A stretch of 64,000 nucleotides of DNA from Brevundimonas subvibrioides ATCC 15264 (GTDB lineage Bacteria; Pseudomonadota; Alphaproteobacteria; Caulobacterales; Caulobacteraceae): positions 620,001-684,000 of the forward strand of contig NC_014375.1 in NCBI RefSeq assembly GCF_000144605.1, written 5' to 3'. The notes beneath the pieces were generated by a model, which saw nothing but the letters and a program-made list of their open reading frames with translations, was not told the DNA's origin and made no database searches. Both the position numbers and the translations under genes were made by a program. This document shows positions 45,156-53,631 of this stretch, in pieces (the stretch's first letter is position 1; every line of letters begins with the position of its first letter).

Positions 45156-47327
45156 ATGCACAGACGCCAGGTCCTTATCGGAGGCGCGAGCCTGATGGCC
45201 CTCACCGGATGCGCCACCGCCGGCTCCGGCGCGGGTCAGGCCAGCGCCATGACCCCGGCGCAGGAGGCCCAGATGGCCCGCGCCATCCTGCCGGCCCAGA
45301 CGCCGCGCGCCGAGCTGCTCCAGCCCTGGACCGGCGCCTATGACGGCACCCCGCCCTGGGACAAGGTCACGCCCGCCAAACTGCGCGAGGCGATGGTGGA
45401 GGCCATGGATCTGGCGCGCGCCGACGTGGCCGCCGTGGCGAACAATCCCGAACCGCCGACCTTCACCAACACCCTGGTCGCCATGGAGCTGTGGGGTGCG
45501 CCGCTGGACCAGGTCGTCAACATCTACGGCGTGATGACCGGCAACATCGGCGGCGAGGCCTATGACGCGGTGGACACCGAGATGTCGCCGCTGCTGTCGG
45601 CCTTCTTCGACGAGATCAACTTCAACGACGCCCTGTTCCAGCGCGTGAAGACGGTCGCGGACAACGCCGACGCCATGGGCCTGAACGCCCAGCAGAAGCG
45701 GCTGGCCGAGCGCAGCCGCGACAGCTTCATCCGCTCCGGCGCGAACCTGGATGCCGCCGGCAAGGCCGAACTGGGCCGGATCAACACCGCCCTCTCCACG
45801 GCCTTCACCCGCTTCGGACAGAAGGTCGTGGCCGACGAGAACGCCTGGACCGTCGTCCCGACCGCCGCGGGCGTCGCGGGCCTGCCGGAGTCCAACAAGG
45901 CCGCCGCCGCCTCGGCCGCCCGAGCCAAGAACATCGACGGCTGGATCATCATGAACACGCGCTCCAGCGTGGATCCGTTCCTGACCTTCGCCGACGACCG
46001 GGCCATGCGCGAGCAGGTCTGGAAGAAGTTCGTCGGTCGCGGTGACAACGGCGACGCCAACGACACCAATGCGACGATCGCCGAGATCGTCCGCCTGCGC
46101 GATCAACGGGCGAAACTGCTGGGCTACCGCAACCACGCCGAATGGCGGATGCAGGACACGATGGCCAAGACCCCGGCCGCGGCGCAGCGTCTGATGGACC
46201 GCGTCTGGACCCCGGCCAGGGCCCGGGTGGCCGAGGAAGTGGCCGACATGCGCGCCATCGCCGGCTTCGACATCGAGCCCTGGGACTATCTGTACTTCGC
46301 CGAGAAGGTCCGGAAGGCCAAGTACGACCTCGATCAGAACGAGCTGAAACCCTATTTCGAACTGAACGCGGTCCGCGCCGGATCCTTCTACATGGCCGAG
46401 CGGCTGTACGGCTTCACCTTCACCGAAATGCCCAAGGGAGCGGTGTCGATCTTCGAGCCGGACGTCGTCACCTACGAGGTTCACGACAAGGCGACGGGCC
46501 GTCTGATCGGCCTCTACTACACCGACGACTATGCCCGTGCGGGCAAGCGTTCCGGGGCCTGGATGACGACCTACCGGTCGTTCTCGCAGTTGGATGGATC
46601 CAAGGTCATCCTGGCCTCGAACAACAACAACTTCACCAAACCCGAGCCCGGCGAGCCGGTCCTGCTGTCGCTGGACGACGCCGAGACCATGTTCCACGAG
46701 TTCGGCCACGCCCTGCACTATCTGAGCTCGGTGGTGACCTATCCGTCGTACGGCAACACCCCGCGCGACTTCGTGGAATATCCGTCGCAGGTGCACGAGC
46801 ACTGGGTGCTCAGCCGCCCCATCCTCGACGGCTATCTTAAGCACTACCAGACGGGCGAGGCGATGCCCCAGGCCCTGGTCGACAAGATCCAGGCGGCGGC
46901 CACCTTCAACCAGGGCTATGCCACGGTCAGCTATCTGTCCTCGGCCATCGTCGACATGGACCTGCACACCCAGGCCACGCCGCCCACCGACATCGACGCC
47001 TTCGAAAAGGCCTCGCTGGCCCGGATCGGAATGCCCAAGGAGATCGTGATGCGGCACCGCCTGCCGCAGTTCAATCACCTGTTCACGTCCGACGCCTACT
47101 CGGCCGGCTACTACAGCTACCTGTGGTCCGAGACGATGGACGCCGACACCTGGGCCTATTTCGAGGAGTCGGGCGACGTCTTCAATCCGGAGATCGGCGG
47201 CCGCTTCAAGTCGATCATCCTGGCGCCGGGCAACACCACCGACCGCGCGGACGCCTATCGGCAGTTCCGGGGACGCGACGTGGACGTCACGGCGCTGCTG
47301 AAGGTGCGGGGCTTCCCGGTCAGCTAG
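45156..47327 (+). CDS. M3-family metallopeptidase (Dcp-like dipeptidyl carboxypeptidase), secreted
   Basis: This 723-residue zinc peptidase has the catalytic motif HEFGHALH (about residue 512) and the downstream conserved segment with a glutamate (YPSQVHEHWVL). It resembles peptidyl-dipeptidase Dcp. The N-terminus MHRRQVLIGGASLMALTGC combines twin arginine and a lipobox, so it is probably an exported lipoprotein cleaving peptides in the periplasm. The ATG at 45156 is used. It is transcribed alone. Confidence 0.92.
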   Translation: MHRRQVLIGGASLMALTGCATAGSGAGQASAMTPAQEAQMARAILPAQTPRAELLQPWTGAYDGTPPWDKVTPAKLREAMVEAMDLARADVAAVANNPEPPTFTNTLVAMELWGAPLDQVVNIYGVMTGNIGGEAYDAVDTEMSPLLSAFFDEINFNDALFQRVKTVADNADAMGLNAQQKRLAERSRDSFIRSGANLDAAGKAELGRINTALSTAFTRFGQKVVADENAWTVVPTAAGVAGLPESNKAAAASAARAKNIDGWIIMNTRSSVDPFLTFADDRAMREQVWKKFVGRGDNGDANDTNATIAEIVRLRDQRAKLLGYRNHAEWRMQDTMAKTPAAAQRLMDRVWTPARARVAEEVADMRAIAGFDIEPWDYLYFAEKVRKAKYDLDQNELKPYFELNAVRAGSFYMAERLYGFTFTEMPKGAVSIFEPDVVTYEVHDKATGRLIGLYYTDDYARAGKRSGAWMTTYRSFSQLDGSKVILASNNNNFTKPEPGEPVLLSLDDAETMFHEFGHALHYLSSVVTYPSYGNTPRDFVEYPSQVHEHWVLSRPILDGYLKHYQTGEAMPQALVDKIQAAATFNQGYATVSYLSSAIVDMDLHTQATPPTDIDAFEKASLARIGMPKEIVMRHRLPQFNHLFTSDAYSAGYYSYLWSETMDADTWAYFEESGDVFNPEIGGRFKSIILAPGNTTDRADAYRQFRGRDVDVTALLKVRGFPVS

Positions 47328-47397
47328 GTCGAACGCCGAACCGGCCTGGCGGCGTCGTTAACGTCGCCAGGAACCGATCCGATCGTGTCGACGCGGC

Positions 47398-49389
47398 TCA
47401 GGCCGCGTCGACCCCGCCGGCCCTCTCTGCGCGGGGGCGTGCGTGTTCGATCAGGGCCGCCATCAGAGCCCGCGGATCGACGGGTTTGGCGACATGGCCC
47501 TGCATGCCGGCGTCGAGGCATTGCCGGATCTGTTCGGGCAGGACATTGGCGCTCAGGGCCACGATCGGCGTGTCGTGGCCTGGCCCGCCGGATGCGCGAA
47601 TGACCCGCGTCGCCGTAGGGCCGTCCATCACCGGCATCTGCATGTCCATCAGGACCAGATCGTAGGAGCGGGCGGTCACCGCGGCCACGGCCTCCTGGCC
47701 GTTCTCCACCATGTCCAAAGCCACGTCGAACGACGCCAGAAGGGCTGTGATCAGGGTCCGGTTGGCCGCATTGTCCTCGGCCAGCAGGATGCGCAGCGGG
47801 CCGTCGGGCTGACCGTCGCTGTCGCGACCGGCGGCGTCCGGCGCGGTCTCCGCCACCGGAAGGACGGTGCGGAACCAGAAGGTCGATCCCGTCGATCCAT
47901 CGCTCCGGGCCCCGATCTCGCCGCCCATGACGTCCATCAGCCGGCGCGAGATGGCCAGGCCGAGACCCGTGCCGCCGAACCGGCGGGACACCGATCCATC
48001 CGCCTGGGTGAACCGTTCGAACATCTGTTCGATCTGGCCGGCGGCCAGGCCCGGCCCTGTGTCGGTCACCGAGGCCGACAGGGTGGCCGTCCCGTCCTGA
48101 GCCGGCTCGACCGACAGGCTCAGCCTCACGTTCCCCCGCTCGGTGAACTTCACGGCATTGCCGAGGAGGTTCAGCAGGACCTGGCGCAGTCGGGTGACGT
48201 CGCCCACCAGCCGCGCGTCTCCCGCCGGGCCTGCACCCAGGATCTCGCAACTCAGGACCAGGCCCTTGGCCTCGGCCTGTTCGCGCAACAGGGCGGTCGC
48301 GCCCTCTCCCAGGGCCGCAACGGAGAAGGGCTCCGGGCTCAGCGCCAGGGCGCCCGCTTCCAGTTTGGAGAAATCCAGGATGTCGTTGACGACCGTGAGC
48401 AGGGTTTCACCCGCGCTGCGGATCAGGTCGAGATAGCCCCGGTCGCTGGCGGACAGGTCTCCGCCCGCGCCGATCAGACGCGAGAAGCCCAGGATGCTGG
48501 TGAGGGGCGTCCGCAGCTCGTGGCTCATATTGGCCAGGAACTCGCTCTTGGCCTGCGAGGCCGCCTCGGCGAGGAGCCGGGCCGACTGCAACTCCGCCTG
48601 CGCGGCGCGTCGCGCCGTGATGTCGCGCACGACGTCGACGACCTCGGACAGTTCGCCCGCCCCGTTGATTACCAGCCTCGGATTGGCTTCGAGCCAGACC
48701 TCGTGGCCGTCCTTGTGGATGCCGCGATACTCATAGCCCTCGGTCGAGACCGTCTCGCGCCGCGCGATCCGGCCGTGCACGATGCCGCGCACGCGCTGCA
48801 GATCCCCGGGGGCGACGAAGTCTCCGGGGGCACGGCCCAGCATCTCGCGCGGCGAATAGCCCAGGACGGTCTTCGCGGCGGGCGAGACATAGGTCAGCCC
48901 CACCCCGACCTGATGCCGGACGACCATGTCGGAGGTATGCCCGGCCACGAACCGGAACGCGCGTTCCGCCTCGAACATGACGGCATCGTCCACGTGATCG
49001 GTCACGTCCATGACCATACCGATGAGCCAGACCTCGCCGTTCGCGTCGGCCGGCTGGCGACGGCCCCACGTCAGATGATGGCGCACCGCCCCCGAAGGGT
49101 GAACGACGCGGTATCGCAGCGTGACCGGCGCCTCGGACGCGAACAGGGCCATGAAGCTTCGGGCCGCCAGACTGGCGTCGTCGGGATGATACATCCGGTA
49201 CAGGGCCTCGATCGTCGGGACCTCGGCGGTCTGCGGCATGCCGAAAAGGTCGAACATCCGGGGCGACCACCAGGCCGTCTGGGTGTCGCGCACCCGCCAC
49301 CACCCCGCGCCGGAGCTCTCCAGCGCCGCCAGTGCTATGGCCTGGCTGTCGGGGTCGACGGAGGAAGCGGGCACGGGACTGTTCATCAT
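47398..49389 (-). CDS. Hybrid histidine kinase with PAS domains and C-terminal receiver
   Basis: This 663-residue soluble kinase has two PAS domains (about residues 20-140 and 150-270), a HisKA domain with NMSHELRTPLTSILGF (His about 287), a HATPase domain (NLLGNAVKFTERGN, DTGPGL, GGTGLGLAIS), and a receiver with phospho-acceptor Asp in LVLMDMQMPVMDG (about residue 578) and lysine in HVAKPVD. The signal is unknown and no transmembrane segment is seen. Two adjacent ATGs at 49389 and 49386 are possible starts. No partner Hpt protein is near. Confidence 0.93.
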   Translation of the reverse strand: MMNSPVPASSVDPDSQAIALAALESSGAGWWRVRDTQTAWWSPRMFDLFGMPQTAEVPTIEALYRMYHPDDASLAARSFMALFASEAPVTLRYRVVHPSGAVRHHLTWGRRQPADANGEVWLIGMVMDVTDHVDDAVMFEAERAFRFVAGHTSDMVVRHQVGVGLTYVSPAAKTVLGYSPREMLGRAPGDFVAPGDLQRVRGIVHGRIARRETVSTEGYEYRGIHKDGHEVWLEANPRLVINGAGELSEVVDVVRDITARRAAQAELQSARLLAEAASQAKSEFLANMSHELRTPLTSILGFSRLIGAGGDLSASDRGYLDLIRSAGETLLTVVNDILDFSKLEAGALALSPEPFSVAALGEGATALLREQAEAKGLVLSCEILGAGPAGDARLVGDVTRLRQVLLNLLGNAVKFTERGNVRLSLSVEPAQDGTATLSASVTDTGPGLAAGQIEQMFERFTQADGSVSRRFGGTGLGLAISRRLMDVMGGEIGARSDGSTGSTFWFRTVLPVAETAPDAAGRDSDGQPDGPLRILLAEDNAANRTLITALLASFDVALDMVENGQEAVAAVTARSYDLVLMDMQMPVMDGPTATRVIRASGGPGHDTPIVALSANVLPEQIRQCLDAGMQGHVAKPVDPRALMAALIEHARPRAERAGGVDAA

Positions 49390-49521
49390 GAACCCAAGCT
49401 TGACCGTAAGTCTCTTCAAACCCGTGAACGTCCGTCCGCGCTTACGCAATTTTTCGTACGAAGTTTTCGCCGGGGAAAGCAGGGGGTTTGCCGGTCCCTC
49501 GACTCTGTCTAGGAACGGAGC

Positions 49522-50745
49522 ATGAACACGCTGTCCCTCATCCTTCTGGCCCTCGCCGTCCTGCTGGCGGCGGGTTTCGTGTGGGCCTTCCTGGGCTGGC
49601 AGGCGGCCAAGGGCACGGTCCTGGCGGCCCAGGAGAAGATCGCCCTGATCGAGGACAGCCGCGTCACCATGGGCGAGTTTCTGAAAGCGCAGGCGGCACA
49701 GTCGGCGCAGGCGGTGGCGGACCAGATGGTGACCCGCGCCACCGAGACCTTTCAGGCGCAGGATCGCGTGGCCCGCGAGCGGATGGAGGCCCAGCTGAAG
49801 CCCGTGGCCGAGACCCTGGCCAAGTTCGAGACCCAGGTCGCGGCGCTGGAGAAGGCCCGTGCGGAGGAGACCGGCACGCTCAAGGAACAGCTGTCGGCCC
49901 TGATGCTCGCCTCCAGCGCGACGCGCGACGAGGCGCGCCGCCTGACCGAGGTCCTGCGCGGCAACACCGGCCGGCGGGGCCGCTGGGGCGAGCAGACCTG
50001 CCGCAACGTGCTGGAGGCCGCCGGCATGGCGGGCCGGTTCGATTTCGACGAACAGTCGTCCAGCGCCAATGACGAGGGCCGCCAGATGCGGCCGGACTTC
50101 CTCGTCCGCCTGCCCGGCGGCGGTCTGTTCGTGATCGATGCCAAGGTGCCCCTGGCCTTTCCCGACGCCTCCGAACCGGACGACGAGGCCCGCGACGCCG
50201 CCATGTCGGCGAGGAACGCCGCCAGCATCAAGAACCACGTCCGCGATCTGGCGGCCAAGGCCTATCAGGACCAGTTCAAGCCCAGCCCCGATTTCGTCGC
50301 CCTGTTCGTGCCGTCCGACGCCTTCCTGTCGGCGGCCCTCGACCGGGAGCCCGAGCTGATGACCGATGCGATGGCCCGGCGGGTCATCATCGTCACCCCC
50401 TCGACCCTGTTCGCCCTGTGCAAGGCGGTCGCCTACGGCTGGCGGGCCGAGGAACAGTCGCGGAACGCCGACGAGGTCGCCCGGCTGGGCAAGGAGCTCT
50501 ACAAGCGGCTGTCGGTCATGGGCGGCCACGTGTTCGGCGTCGGGCGCGCGCTGGAACAGGCCGTCGGCAAGTACAACCAGTTCGTCGGTTCGCTCGAGAG
50601 CCAGGTCATGGTGTCCGCCAGGCGGTTCGAAGACCTGCAGGTCGATCACGAGGGCAAGGAGCTGCCCGGCCTGACCGCGATCGATCAATCGCCGCGCCCC
50701 GTGACACGGCCCGAACTCGTCCACGATACGTCCAGCCGGAGCTGA
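49522..50745 (+). CDS. rmuC: DNA recombination protein RmuC
   Basis: This 407-residue protein has an N-terminal membrane helix (LSLILLALAVLLAAGFVWAF), a coiled coil (about residues 30-130) and the RmuC nuclease-like domain with RRGRWGEQTCRNVLEAAGM, RPDFLVRLPGGGLFVIDAKV and the lysine in PLAF. RmuC limits inversions at short inverted repeats in E. coli. It diverges from the hybrid kinase and is followed by a new promoter at 50778. Confidence 0.94.
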   Translation: MNTLSLILLALAVLLAAGFVWAFLGWQAAKGTVLAAQEKIALIEDSRVTMGEFLKAQAAQSAQAVADQMVTRATETFQAQDRVARERMEAQLKPVAETLAKFETQVAALEKARAEETGTLKEQLSALMLASSATRDEARRLTEVLRGNTGRRGRWGEQTCRNVLEAAGMAGRFDFDEQSSSANDEGRQMRPDFLVRLPGGGLFVIDAKVPLAFPDASEPDDEARDAAMSARNAASIKNHVRDLAAKAYQDQFKPSPDFVALFVPSDAFLSAALDREPELMTDAMARRVIIVTPSTLFALCKAVAYGWRAEEQSRNADEVARLGKELYKRLSVMGGHVFGVGRALEQAVGKYNQFVGSLESQVMVSARRFEDLQVDHEGKELPGLTAIDQSPRPVTRPELVHDTSSRS

Positions 50746-50765
50746 TTGACGCGTCCCCGGCTTGC

Positions 50766-50836
50766 TGACAAGGTCGCTTGACAACGTCGATTTGGGGTGT
50801 AAAACACCCTTGTCAAAAAGACGGGGTCAGTTGTCA
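50766..50836 (+). promoter_or_regulatory. Promoter/operator of the membrane-Xre operon
   Basis: A TTGACA -35-like box begins at 50778. Nested inverted repeats follow: TTGACAA (50778-50784) with TTGTCAA (50810-50816), and inside them GGGTGT-AAA-ACACCC (50795-50809). The half-site TGACAA also occurs at 50766 and inverted at 50831, four in all. The arrangement suits self-regulation by the Xre protein at 51269. Confidence 0.65.
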
Positions 50837-51264
50837 TGTCTATGGAGATGCGGGTGTCTGAACATCCCTTGCGCCGCTACGGGGCGCTCATGGCCGTGTG
50901 CATGCTCGCCGGTGCGATCGCGGGCGGGGTCTCCGCCGCGTTCGGCGATCGGTCGGGGGCCGGTCCGATCATCGTGGCCGCCTCGGTCGGCCTTGCGATG
51001 GCCGCCGTCCTCTGGGTTTGCGCCCGCTGGTGGCGCGGCCTCGATGAAGCGGCCCAGGAAGCGCACAAGTGGGCCTGGTGGTGGGGCTCCACCTTTGGTC
51101 TGGCGATCGGCACGGTCGCGCTGTTCACCCTGGCCTATGGAACGCCGTCCGTGCTGACCGCGGCACCCGACGACCTGCTGCTGGGCGGGGCGGCCCTGAT
51201 CGGGCTCGCCCAGACGCTGGGCTACAGCATCGCCTGGGCCGTCTGGTGGCTGCAGCGGCGGTGA
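50836..51264 (+). CDS. Four-helix membrane protein
   Basis: This 142-residue membrane protein has about four helices, including ALMAVCMLAGAIAGGVSAAF and LGGAALIGLAQTLGYSIAWA. The family was not recognised. It is the first of three tightly linked genes, four bases before the Xre regulator. Two internal methionines (residues 3 and 5) are alternative starts. Confidence 0.75.
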   Translation: MSMEMRVSEHPLRRYGALMAVCMLAGAIAGGVSAAFGDRSGAGPIIVAASVGLAMAAVLWVCARWWRGLDEAAQEAHKWAWWWGSTFGLAIGTVALFTLAYGTPSVLTAAPDDLLLGGAALIGLAQTLGYSIAWAVWWLQRR

Positions 51265-51268
51265 CCCG

Positions 51269-51472
51269 ATGAACAATCGTCTCAAGGTCCTCCGCGCCGA
51301 GCGGAACTGGAGCCAGGCCGATCTGGCCGCCGCGCTCGGGGTTTCGCGCCAGACCGTCAATGCTCTGGAGACCGGTCGCTATGACCCGTCCCTTCCGCTC
51401 GCCTTCAAGATCGCCCGGGTTTTCGAACAACCCATCGAATCCATCTTTTCGGACGCAGGAGCCTCGGCATGA
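51269..51472 (+). CDS. Small Xre-family regulator
   Basis: This 67-residue protein is essentially one Cro/C1-type HTH: LKVLRAERNWSQADLAAALG, VSRQTVNALETGRYDPSLPL, AFKIARVFEQPIESIF. Such short regulators usually sit beside small membrane proteins and act on their own operon. Its stop overlaps the next gene start by four bases. A direct repeat-rich operator lies upstream of the operon. Confidence 0.92.
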   Translation: MNNRLKVLRAERNWSQADLAAALGVSRQTVNALETGRYDPSLPLAFKIARVFEQPIESIFSDAGASA

Positions 51473-52059
51473 TGTCCCGTTCAGAACCCAACAACCAGCC
51501 GCTCGTGGTCAAGATCCTCGGCATCCTCGCCCTGGGTACCATGGGGGCCCTGACCGGCTTCGGCTTCGCCAGCATCATGGAGGCCGAGCAGGGCGCGTCC
51601 TGGGCCGACAGCCTGGCGCTGGCCATGGCCGTCGCGCTGCTCGCCATCGCCGTGCTCAGCGGCGTGACCATGGTCCTGCGTCCCTCGACCGTCCCCAAGG
51701 GCTGCGGCATTCTTCAGATCACCGTCTTCCTTCTGGCCGGTGTGATGTTCCTCGCGCCCATCTACGGCCCGGCCTGGTTCAACGCCGACGTCGTCTTCGG
51801 GGGGATCGTGGTGCTCCTGATCGTCCAGAGCGTCGCCAATCTGATGCTGTGGCGCGCCGCCGACGAGATGCTGCGACAGGTCATGGCCGAGACCAGCGCC
51901 ATAGCCTTCTGGGTGCTGCAGACGGCCCTGTTCCTCTATGCCGCCGCCGAGCGCCTCGGACTGGTCGATACCATCAGCGGCTGGGGTCTGACCGGCATCC
52001 TGATGGCCGTCTATCTGGTGGCGTCCATCGCCGCCGCCGCCCGCCGCGGCATCAACTGA
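51469..52059 (+). CDS. Membrane protein, about five helices
   Basis: This 196-residue membrane protein has hydrophobic segments such as ILGILALGTMGALTGFGFAS, LALAMAVALLAIAVLSGVTM and LQITVFLLAGVMFLAPIYGP. The family was not recognised. It overlaps the Xre gene by four bases and is therefore translated with it. Confidence 0.75.
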   Translation: MMSRSEPNNQPLVVKILGILALGTMGALTGFGFASIMEAEQGASWADSLALAMAVALLAIAVLSGVTMVLRPSTVPKGCGILQITVFLLAGVMFLAPIYGPAWFNADVVFGGIVVLLIVQSVANLMLWRAADEMLRQVMAETSAIAFWVLQTALFLYAAAERLGLVDTISGWGLTGILMAVYLVASIAAAARRGIN

Positions 52060-52118
52060 CGCCCGACGACCGCTCACTCTCTTCTTCTCTGTTTCACGCT
52101 GATCGAAAGGATCGGACC

Positions 52119-53087
52119 ATGACGCTCGCCTCTTACCTCAAGACCTCCATCGGACAGATTGCCCGCCTGGCCACCGGCACGGCCCTCGGCCTCGGCCTGA
52201 CCGTCAGCCTGCTGAGCGTTCCCGGACAAGCCTTCGCCCAGGCCGCGGCGCCCGCCGCCCCGCGCACGGTGGTCCAGGCCCAGGGCCAGGGCCCGGCGCT
52301 GTGGGTCGTCCGCGACGCGGACTCGACCCTGTATCTGTTCGGCACGGTCCACGTCCTGCGCCCCGAGACGGCCTGGGGCACGGCCAGGGTGGATGCCGCC
52401 TTCGACAGCGCCGACCGCGTCATCCTGGAAATCTCCAACCCCGACGACCAGGCGGCCATCCAGCCGCTGATCCAGCAGTACGGCCTCTCGCCCGACCGGC
52501 CCCTGTCCAGCCTGCTGACCCCGGCCGAGCTGACCCGCCTGGACGCGGCGGCCCAGACCATCGGCGCCACGGCCGCCCAGCTCGATCCCCTGCGTCCCTG
52601 GCTGGTCGGCCTGTCGCTGTCGATCGCCCCGCTGGTGAAGGCCGGCTACGACCCGCAGTCCGGCGTCGAGATGATCCTGAAGGCGCGGGCCGAGGCGGCG
52701 GGCAAGCCGATCTCCGGCTTCGAGACCATCGACAAACAGGTCTCGATCCTGGCGGGCCTGTCCGAGGAGACCCAGCTGGCCTTTCTGCGGGCGACGCTTG
52801 AGAAGGTCGAGAACGCGACGGCGGAGCTCGACGCCCTGGTCGGCGCCTGGGCGACCGGCGACGTCGCCTCGATCGAGCGGCTGGGGGTGACGGAGATGCG
52901 CAACCAGTCCGAAGAGATCTATCAGGCCCTGCTGGTGCGCCGGAACACCGACTGGGCCGGCCAGATCCAGACCCTGCTCGAGGGGTCGGGCACCGTCTTC
53001 ATCGCCGTCGGCAGCGCGCACCTCGCGGGTGACGACAGCGTCCAGGCCATCCTGGAACAGCGCGGGGTCGCGGTCACGCGCGAGTAG
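52119..53087 (+). CDS. TraB/GumN-family protein
   Basis: This 322-residue secreted protein has a long signal peptide (ending about GQAFAQ) and a TraB/GumN domain with the first conserved block LYLFGTVHVLRPE and the last block VFIAVGSAHLAGDDSV, in which the GxxH/GSAHL residues resemble a metalloprotease-like site. It probably acts in the periplasm; the role is unclear. The ATG at 52119 is used. It is possibly part of the operon from 50836, ending at a terminator. Confidence 0.88.
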   Translation: MTLASYLKTSIGQIARLATGTALGLGLTVSLLSVPGQAFAQAAAPAAPRTVVQAQGQGPALWVVRDADSTLYLFGTVHVLRPETAWGTARVDAAFDSADRVILEISNPDDQAAIQPLIQQYGLSPDRPLSSLLTPAELTRLDAAAQTIGATAAQLDPLRPWLVGLSLSIAPLVKAGYDPQSGVEMILKARAEAAGKPISGFETIDKQVSILAGLSEETQLAFLRATLEKVENATAELDALVGAWATGDVASIERLGVTEMRNQSEEIYQALLVRRNTDWAGQIQTLLEGSGTVFIAVGSAHLAGDDSVQAILEQRGVAVTRE

Positions 53088-53108
53088 GACCAGCCCGCGA
53101 TCCACTGG

Positions 53109-53136
53109 GAGGCCCGGCTATGCGCCGGGCCTCTTT
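53109..53136 (+). terminator. Terminator after the TraB/GumN gene
   Basis: A perfect 10-bp stem GAGGCCCGGC with its complement and a TATGC loop is followed by TTT, 21 bases past the stop codon. Confidence 0.85.
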
Positions 53137-53196
53137 CGTTGTTAACGCGGCGGTTGGGCCGACCCTGGAGCGACGTCTGCTTCTGACGCGGCCGGT

Positions 53197-53631
53197 CTAC
53201 CGAGCGCTGACCGCCTTGAAGCGGCGTCTGGTGTCCAGAAGGACCCAGCTGCGCATCAGGATTTCGGCCACATCATAGGGCTTGAGCAGGACGTCGTTCG
53301 CCCCCAGCGACAGGGCGCGCAGCCTCGCATTCATCGTTGAATCCGCCGTGAGCACGAGGATGGGCAGATAGTCGGTCTCGGGGGTCAGCCGCCGGAAGCT
53401 CTCCAGCAATTCGTAGCCGTCCACCCCGGGCATCATCAGGTCCAGAAGGACCAGGTCCGGCATCCGCGCCGCGAATTCCGCCAGCGCGTCCCGGGCATCC
53501 AGGAAGGTCGCCACGTCCTGGAAGCCTTCGCGGTGGAAGGCCCGTTCGACCAGGCTGAGATTGGCCGGCTCGTCATCGACGGCCATGATCCGCGCGGCTT
53601 TCAGCGGGGGGTCGGGGGGGGTGATCTTCAT
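53197..53631 (-). CDS. Single-domain response regulator
   Basis: This 144-residue receiver domain has the acidic pair in MAVDDEP, phospho-acceptor Asp64 in LVLLDLMMPG, the Thr/Ala position in LVLTADS and lysine in LLKPYD. It has no output domain and must act by protein contact or as a phosphorelay step. Its start overlaps the stop of the kinase gene upstream as ATGA; it is the last of four such linked genes. Confidence 0.92.
   Translation of the reverse strand: MKITPPDPPLKAARIMAVDDEPANLSLVERAFHREGFQDVATFLDARDALAEFAARMPDLVLLDLMMPGVDGYELLESFRRLTPETDYLPILVLTADSTMNARLRALSLGANDVLLKPYDVAEILMRSWVLLDTRRRFKAVSAR

Noticed and set aside
45087..47078. Long minus-strand frame opposite the M3 peptidase
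   Set aside because: The peptidase has an intact HEFGH motif and signal sequence; the antisense frame has only low-complexity Gly/Val/His sequence.
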